The position numbers were made by a program, and so were the translations under genes. Below, in pieces: positions 60,801 through 64,000 of a DNA stretch of 64,000 nucleotides (positions are counted from its first letter, which is position 1; the number at the start of each line of letters is the position of its first letter). Location of the stretch: assembly GCA_024330265.1 (NCBI GenBank), contig JANDLT010000008.1, forward strand, positions 1 through 64,000. Reading direction: 5' to 3'. The notes under the pieces were generated by a model that had not been told where the DNA came from, did not search any database, and worked only from the letters and a program-made list of their open reading frames with translations. This DNA is from Pyrinomonadaceae bacterium MAG19_C2-C3 (lineage in GTDB: Bacteria > Acidobacteriota > Blastocatellia > Pyrinomonadales > Pyrinomonadaceae).

Positions 60801-63800
60801 GGTATCGGCGTGGTCGCAACCGTGCAAGCGTTGAACGGCGGGCGGCACACTTCCAACGCTCCGTCTTGAATGTACAAGCCGTCGTCGGAAGCTCCGTTGA
60901 GGAAATCTATCAGGCGACGGAAACCGTCAACGCGGTCGAACTTGAACAGCATGACGATGGTGTAATTATTATTGGTTGGCAGGACTCCGGTGGTCGGTGA
61001 AAGCTGTATGCCGTCGTTTGTGTTGAACCGAAGCACGGTGCGCTGAGTCCCGTCAACCGTGTCGGTTTGGAAGGTGTTGTTGCCCAAGTTTTGCAACGCC
61101 GGAGCCGTGCCGACCGAACTGTTGAGCGTGTTCTGGAAACGGTAGTCGGCATTCAACGGCTGGCTTAACGGCGGCGTGGGTGACGGCGACGGCGATGGAG
61201 ATGGAGATGGACTTGGAGACGGCGACGGACTTGGAGACGGTGAAGGTGACGGCGTGGGCGTCGGGTTCGGTGTGGGCGTCGGCGTCGGGCTGGCTGATTC
61301 GGTTAAGGTTACGGTGACGCCGGGAAGCGGGGTGCCGTTCTGGTCGGTGATACGACCCGAAATGTTGAATGATGCGGCAAGTTGCGCGGTGACGAACGTG
61401 CCGAGGCTCGTGTCGCGTGCCGAGATGCGGCGATTGATGAGGTCGGGCGCGGGGCTGTCGGGTGGAAGGATGGTGCGGTCAAAGAGCGTCCCGCCGACGT
61501 TGTGGAGCAAGCGCGTTTGGGCATCAACAAATGGGGCGGTGACGGTGACGACGACCGCGCCGGTGAAGGTCGCCGTCGTGGTGATGTTGAATGCGACGCT
61601 CGCATCGCTGATGGTGTAACCGGGCGGCAATGTTCCGGCGTTCGTGGGGCTAATCGGTGTGACGGTCGTGACACCGGCAGCGGTGACACGCGCGAAGGTG
61701 ATGGTCGTCGTGCCGACTTGAACGGTGATGTTATTGCCGACAGGCGTCGCGGCGGAGTTGTCGCCGACGGGCGTGCCGCCGAAGCTGAGGTTGTCGAAAG
61801 CGAAGCGTCCATTGGGGAAGTTGAAGGTGATGACGGCGCGGGCGGCGGCGGTTTGTCCCGAATAATTGAATTGATTTTCGGTGAAGCCGGAAGCCTGCGG
61901 CGTGGTGGTGACGGGGAAGACGCCGATGGAATTTCCGCCCGCGTCGAAGAGTTGGACGGTGAAGCCGGGCGTGCGCGTCGCGGCGGTGCTGAGGGCGACA
62001 CCGAATTGAAGCACCCGCGTCGGCTGCGCGAAGTTCAGGGTGAGGACGCCGTTGGCATTGCCTTCGAGCGACGGGTCGTTGACGAACGTACCTTGTCCGG
62101 GTCCGCCGGAGTTGTAGTTGGCATCGGTCGAAGCCGCGCCGTTTATGGTGAAGCCGAAGGTGACGCCCTGCGTGGTCAAGCCGTTGACGGGTTGGAAAGG
62201 CAATTCATTGAAGCGCAAGGTGGTGGCTTGCCCTTGTCGCGTGCCGGTGAAGTCGCCCGCCGTGCGGTCGGATTGGAGGTTGTTGAAAGTCTGGCTTGAC
62301 GGCGAGAAGGTGAAGTTAGCGAACGTCGGCGTGACGGTGTATGTGCCGCCCGCCGTAAGGTTCGTGAACGTGTAACTGCCGTTCTGATTGGTCGTCGTGG
62401 TCGCCGATTGCGCGCCGCTCAAGGTGACGGTGACGCCGTTGATACCGCTTTGCGTCGCGCCGTCAATGGCGCGCCCCGAAATGGTGAAGGTCTGCGCGGC
62501 GACGGTCGTGGTCGTCGTCGCGGAGTTGTTCGCCGTGTTGGTGTCGGCATTGGTACTCGTGACGCTCGCCATGTTGGTAAGCGTACCCGCCTGTGTGGGC
62601 GTGACGACGATGGTGGCGGTCGCGGAGCCACTGCCAAGCACGACGTTATCCAAGCATCCGGTGTCGGCACCGTTTCGGTACTCGCCGCGAATGCGGAGGG
62701 CGGTCAGTGATGAAAGCGTCTGAATCATTTCCGCTTGCGTGGCGGGCTGATTGGTCGCCGTATTTCTCCATCCGGCTTCGTTTAAGGAGACGCGGTAAGA
62801 AGTGAAATCCGTTCCCGGATCATTGGGCGTGTTGAAGATGAGCGTCAGCCCGCCGCCGACTAATATAATATCGTCGCTTCCGCTCGGACTGCTGGTGGAC
62901 GACTGCTTCAAGTCAAAACTGAGCGTTCCATTGTAAGCGGACGAGACGTTGCCCAAGAATTTGGACGGAGCTTGGAAATACCAGAAAGTTCCTTGAGCGG
63001 AGTCGGTCGCGCACACGTTGCCGCCGGGATTGCCGCCCGTCGCCATGAAGGTTGCTGTGGGCGTGGTGGCATCGCCGAAGGTCGTCCACGCTTCATTGTC
63101 GGCATCGAAGGTGCTGGTGGCGATGTTTGCTTGCAACGTCCCGACGCCGCAGGTGACGGTGCCGTTTGCTTGACTGCAATTACCTTGCGGCGACGTGGCG
63201 GAGACAAAGTTCACGCCCGCCGGAAGTGTGTCGGTGACGACGACATTTTGAGGCGCGACTTGGTTATTGTTTCTGACGGCGATGGTGTAAGTCAGATTGT
63301 TGCCGACTGTGACCGGATCGGGCGAATCGGTTTTCGTGATGGAGAGATCAACTTGTGGCAGTATTTGTCGGCAGGCGGAAAACTCCGAAGTATTGCCTGC
63401 GGAATCGGTCGCGGTGGCGGTGATAAAAATACCTTGCCCGGTATTAAGCGTCGTGACGTTGATGGGCGCATTGCCACTCGCATCGGTCGTCACGTCAATC
63501 GCGTTGAGGAAGAATTGACCTTCGCCGTTGCCGCTCTGGTCACACGCTTGATTGGCGAAGAACTGAACATTGAAGGTTGAGTTGGGCGCGCTGTTGAGCG
63601 TGCCTTGAATAGTGAGGGCGTTGCCCGACCCGGTGGCTGAAGTAAGCACGGGGAAGTTTTGCAGGTTGTTCGCGCCCGTGTCGGCGTCGCCCGCATCGTT
63701 AGGTGTGATTCCGTCTGGTGATAGGTCAATGCCTAATGTGCCGTTTGAGAAGATAGAATTGAAGCGAATCGCGTTGCCTGTGCCTTCAACGCGCACGCCG

Positions 63801-64000
63801 TTGAAGCGGTTGCCAGAGATAATGTTAGACGCACCCGTCGCTGTGCCTCCAATAGAGGTATTTGGAGCGTTAGCAGACACAGACACTCCGTTGCTGCCGT
63901 TGCCGAGTGATTGCGTTCCGGCGGCGTTCGTGCCGATATAATTCCCTTCAATCCGGCTGCCTTGACCGCTGGATATGACGATCCCGTCAGAAGCAAAACG
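57809..64000 (-). CDS. Giant exported multidomain protein (beta-helix, DUF11, LamG, Calx-beta, DUF4214), 5' end outside the window
   Basis: At least 2063 residues; the frame is open to the right edge, so the N-terminus and signal are missing. In protein order with approximate positions: beta-helix repeats ([20 protein letters not shown], to 63640); DUF11 ([20 protein letters not shown], near 63300); an anchor-type beta domain (to 62640); an SdrD/Cna-B-like repeat; another beta domain (62200-61780); a B-like domain split by a Ser-Pro linker and LamG domain (61375-60195); two more B-like repeats (to 59640); a concanavalin-like domain (to 58890); Calx-beta ([20 protein letters not shown]); and a C-terminal DUF4214 region (58500-57812). 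Such proteins are secreted adhesin- or matrix-like products of Acidobacteriota. The Oar-like receptor gene follows. Confidence 0.9.
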   Translation of the reverse strand, partial: RFASDGIVISSGQGSRIEGNYIGTNAAGTQSLGNGSNGVSVSANAPNTSIGGTATGASNIISGNRFNGVRVEGTGNAIRFNSIFSNGTLGIDLSPDGITPNDAGDADTGANNLQNFPVLTSATGSGNALTIQGTLNSAPNSTFNVQFFANQACDQSGNGEGQFFLNAIDVTTDASGNAPINVTTLNTGQGIFITATATDSAGNTSEFSACRQILPQVDLSITKTDSPDPVTVGNNLTYTIAVRNNNQVAPQNVVVTDTLPAGVNFVSATSPQGNCSQANGTVTCGVGTLQANIATSTFDADNEAWTTFGDATTPTATFMATGGNPGGNVCATDSAQGTFWYFQAPSKFLGNVSSAYNGTLSFDLKQSSTSSPSGSDDIILVGGGLTLIFNTPNDPGTDFTSYRVSLNEAGWRNTATNQPATQAEMIQTLSSLTALRIRGEYRNGADTGCLDNVVLGSGSATATIVVTPTQAGTLTNMASVTSTNADTNTANNSATTTTTVAAQTFTISGRAIDGATQSGINGVTVTLSGAQSATTTTNQNGSYTFTNLTAGGTYTVTPTFANFTFSPSSQTFNNLQSDRTAGDFTGTRQGQATTLRFNELPFQPVNGLTTQGVTFGFTINGAASTDANYNSGGPGQGTFVNDPSLEGNANGVLTLNFAQPTRVLQFGVALSTAATRTPGFTVQLFDAGGNSIGVFPVTTTPQASGFTENQFNYSGQTAAARAVITFNFPNGRFAFDNLSFGGTPVGDNSAATPVGNNITVQVGTTTITFARVTAAGVTTVTPISPTNAGTLPPGYTISDASVAFNITTTATFTGAVVVTVTAPFVDAQTRLLHNVGGTLFDRTILPPDSPAPDLINRRISARDTSLGTFVTAQLAASFNISGRITDQNGTPLPGVTVTLTESASPTPTPTPNPTPTPSPSPSPSPSPSPSPSPSPSPSPSPTPPLSQPLNADYRFQNTLNSSVGTAPALQNLGNNTFQTDTVDGTQRTVLRFNTNDGIQLSPTTGVLPTNNNYTIVMLFKFDRVDGFRRLIDFLNGASDDGLYIQDGALEVCRPPFNACTVATTPIPANTYVQLVFTRSGNSSNSNSLFRAYVNGILQGASNNLPPGAFQIDGNNVLRFFRDDNAAPGEASAGSIARLRLYPAPLLNSELTSLDRLPAAGSEAQSPETDPAAWSSLALASEASLNQPLVTFLRFAPARLARPSLTKDATPQGGGGTRIVTTDSNGNYSFTNLAAGSTYTVTPSRERTVFTPPNRIFANLQASQTADFVGTPAPDTLSVSGRATDTNGNALVGVTVSLTDSPSSVTPIVTQTTTDQNGNYTFTGLTPNRDYSVSASAADIAFQPPRRDLPALTSSQTGIDFVGTRRTAPPPAGNLQITGRIAFADDAGVGNISVTLSGTVTATTTTDQSGNFAFTGLAPGTYSVTPTAFGFTFTPARRDFTGITSNQTADFAATVQANPTPTPFPQDGFGDPAATAQNFNRGTLTQAGNFDPNIPVVVQNGQLEITPRTNNGAPSFNGLVSVRALDLVETPTVSVEVRQVTNGGAAQTVFAVGSSPDDFFRFLVSDPAIAPASLTFDPNTKLVSKTAAKKVAVRPLGGAPPQQLSFQAVVNGQSFVTGITYNPVQHRFWRFRNDAVKQLVFFETSPDAVTWTTQFPRAGETYPTLAQGSTNALAAELAAGTLRSTANPGSAVFDNFIVSSPPGVGFAATDFSVPENQSTAVITVTRTGNIDGTARVNFTTADRTAQAGVDYTPVSGTLDFAAGERSKTININLLANSVIGDRMISLILSSPVGTIVTPGRDIVPLTIIDDDNPRRLNPIDDANFFTRQQILDVFNRQITPTGNIVITRNALRSRTRNGLGKSPRFDNKRANEVAALLGSSEFNNVNAFIARLYRTAFGRPVTLAEFVADAQSLAAGAITTDGRINLTLLNRNKANLVTEFLARSGFMTRYQNLGATEYVDALYANTGIRPSSNERAALILGLITNRETRGTVLLRITDNQAFVAQEANRTIALFAFFDFFRLDPDAATLAALTERINRAGGVLASGILQEFLNSPQYRARFGRA
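61171..61293 (-). repeat. Hexanucleotide Ser-Pro linker repeat
   Basis: On the coding (minus) strand this encodes about 40 residues alternating Thr-Pro and then Ser-Pro. The DNA is a run of 6-bp variants (GGCGAC, GGAGAT, GGCGTG on the plus strand), a slippage-prone tract in the middle of the giant gene. It works as a stiff, exposed linker before the LamG domain. Confidence 0.85.

Noticed and set aside
61382-62299. 305-codon frame opposite the giant gene
   Set aside because: It is the complement of threonine/glycine-rich domains that are clearly coding on the minus strand.

Overview
The window looks like a chromosome segment of an Acidobacteriota bacterium, probably close to Blastocatellia. 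This is inferred from gene content, not from a marker gene: four complete or near-complete Oar-like TonB-dependent receptors with an N-terminal carboxypeptidase-regulatory domain, plus the remains of a fifth; very large exported proteins built from Calx-beta, LamG, SdrD/Cna-B-like and DUF4214 domains; and an exported WD40-caspase protein. No rRNA, tRNA, CRISPR array or transposase gene was recognised.

Layout. 1-4.1 kb: an ABC-F ATPase of the Uup type, a zinc-ribbon membrane protein and a nitroreductase. 4.3-4.9 kb: a HicA/HicB toxin-antitoxin pair. 5.0-16.6 kb: a fatty-acid/acyl-CoA catabolism cluster, nearly all on the minus strand: enoyl reductase-like MDR protein, APH-type phosphotransferase, PaaI thioesterase, SDR, enoyl-CoA hydratase, MaoC hydratase, acyl-CoA dehydrogenase, FabG-like SDR, acyl-CoA ligase and another SDR. 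It is interrupted at 12.2-13.9 kb by an AT-rich orphan gene and a PIN toxin-antitoxin pair. 17.1-22.2 kb: an Oar-like receptor, argininosuccinate lyase and a small GGQ release-factor-like protein.

22.3-25.7 kb holds an ABC exporter pseudogene with its middle deleted, then an AT-rich gap, an ExeA/TniB-like AAA ATPase and a translationally coupled winged-helix protein. Both flanks of that protein's DNA-binding domain are encoded by 18-bp tandem units carrying the inverted repeat TGCAAC-N-GTTGCA. This resembles a replication or partition module with iterons inside the gene, and is the strongest candidate for an undescribed system here.

27.6-31.4 kb is an eroded polysaccharide (alginate/uronate-type) utilisation locus: an intact LacI regulator, a decayed ExuT-like MFS transporter, the C-terminal part of a TonB receptor, and a PL6-family lyase that has lost its N-terminus. 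Two similar operator-like sites sit before the regulator and before the decayed transporter. 31.9-35.1 kb: a glutamate symporter, an exported D-aminoacylase-like enzyme and a small acidic protein. 35.3-43 kb: an Oar-like receptor, a diaminopentanoate-dehydrogenase-like protein, an exported M14 carboxypeptidase and a periplasmic protein. 43.6-47.2 kb: an exported protein with about 14 WD40 repeats joined to a caspase domain. 47.4-64 kb: two successive modules on the minus strand, each an exported Calx-beta multidomain protein followed by an Oar-like receptor; the upstream giant gene runs off the right edge.

Between genes there are at least seven families of short hairpin-forming repeats. Several begin at, or encode, the stop codon of a neighbouring gene, and several are nested palindromes with a shared core and locus-specific outer arms.
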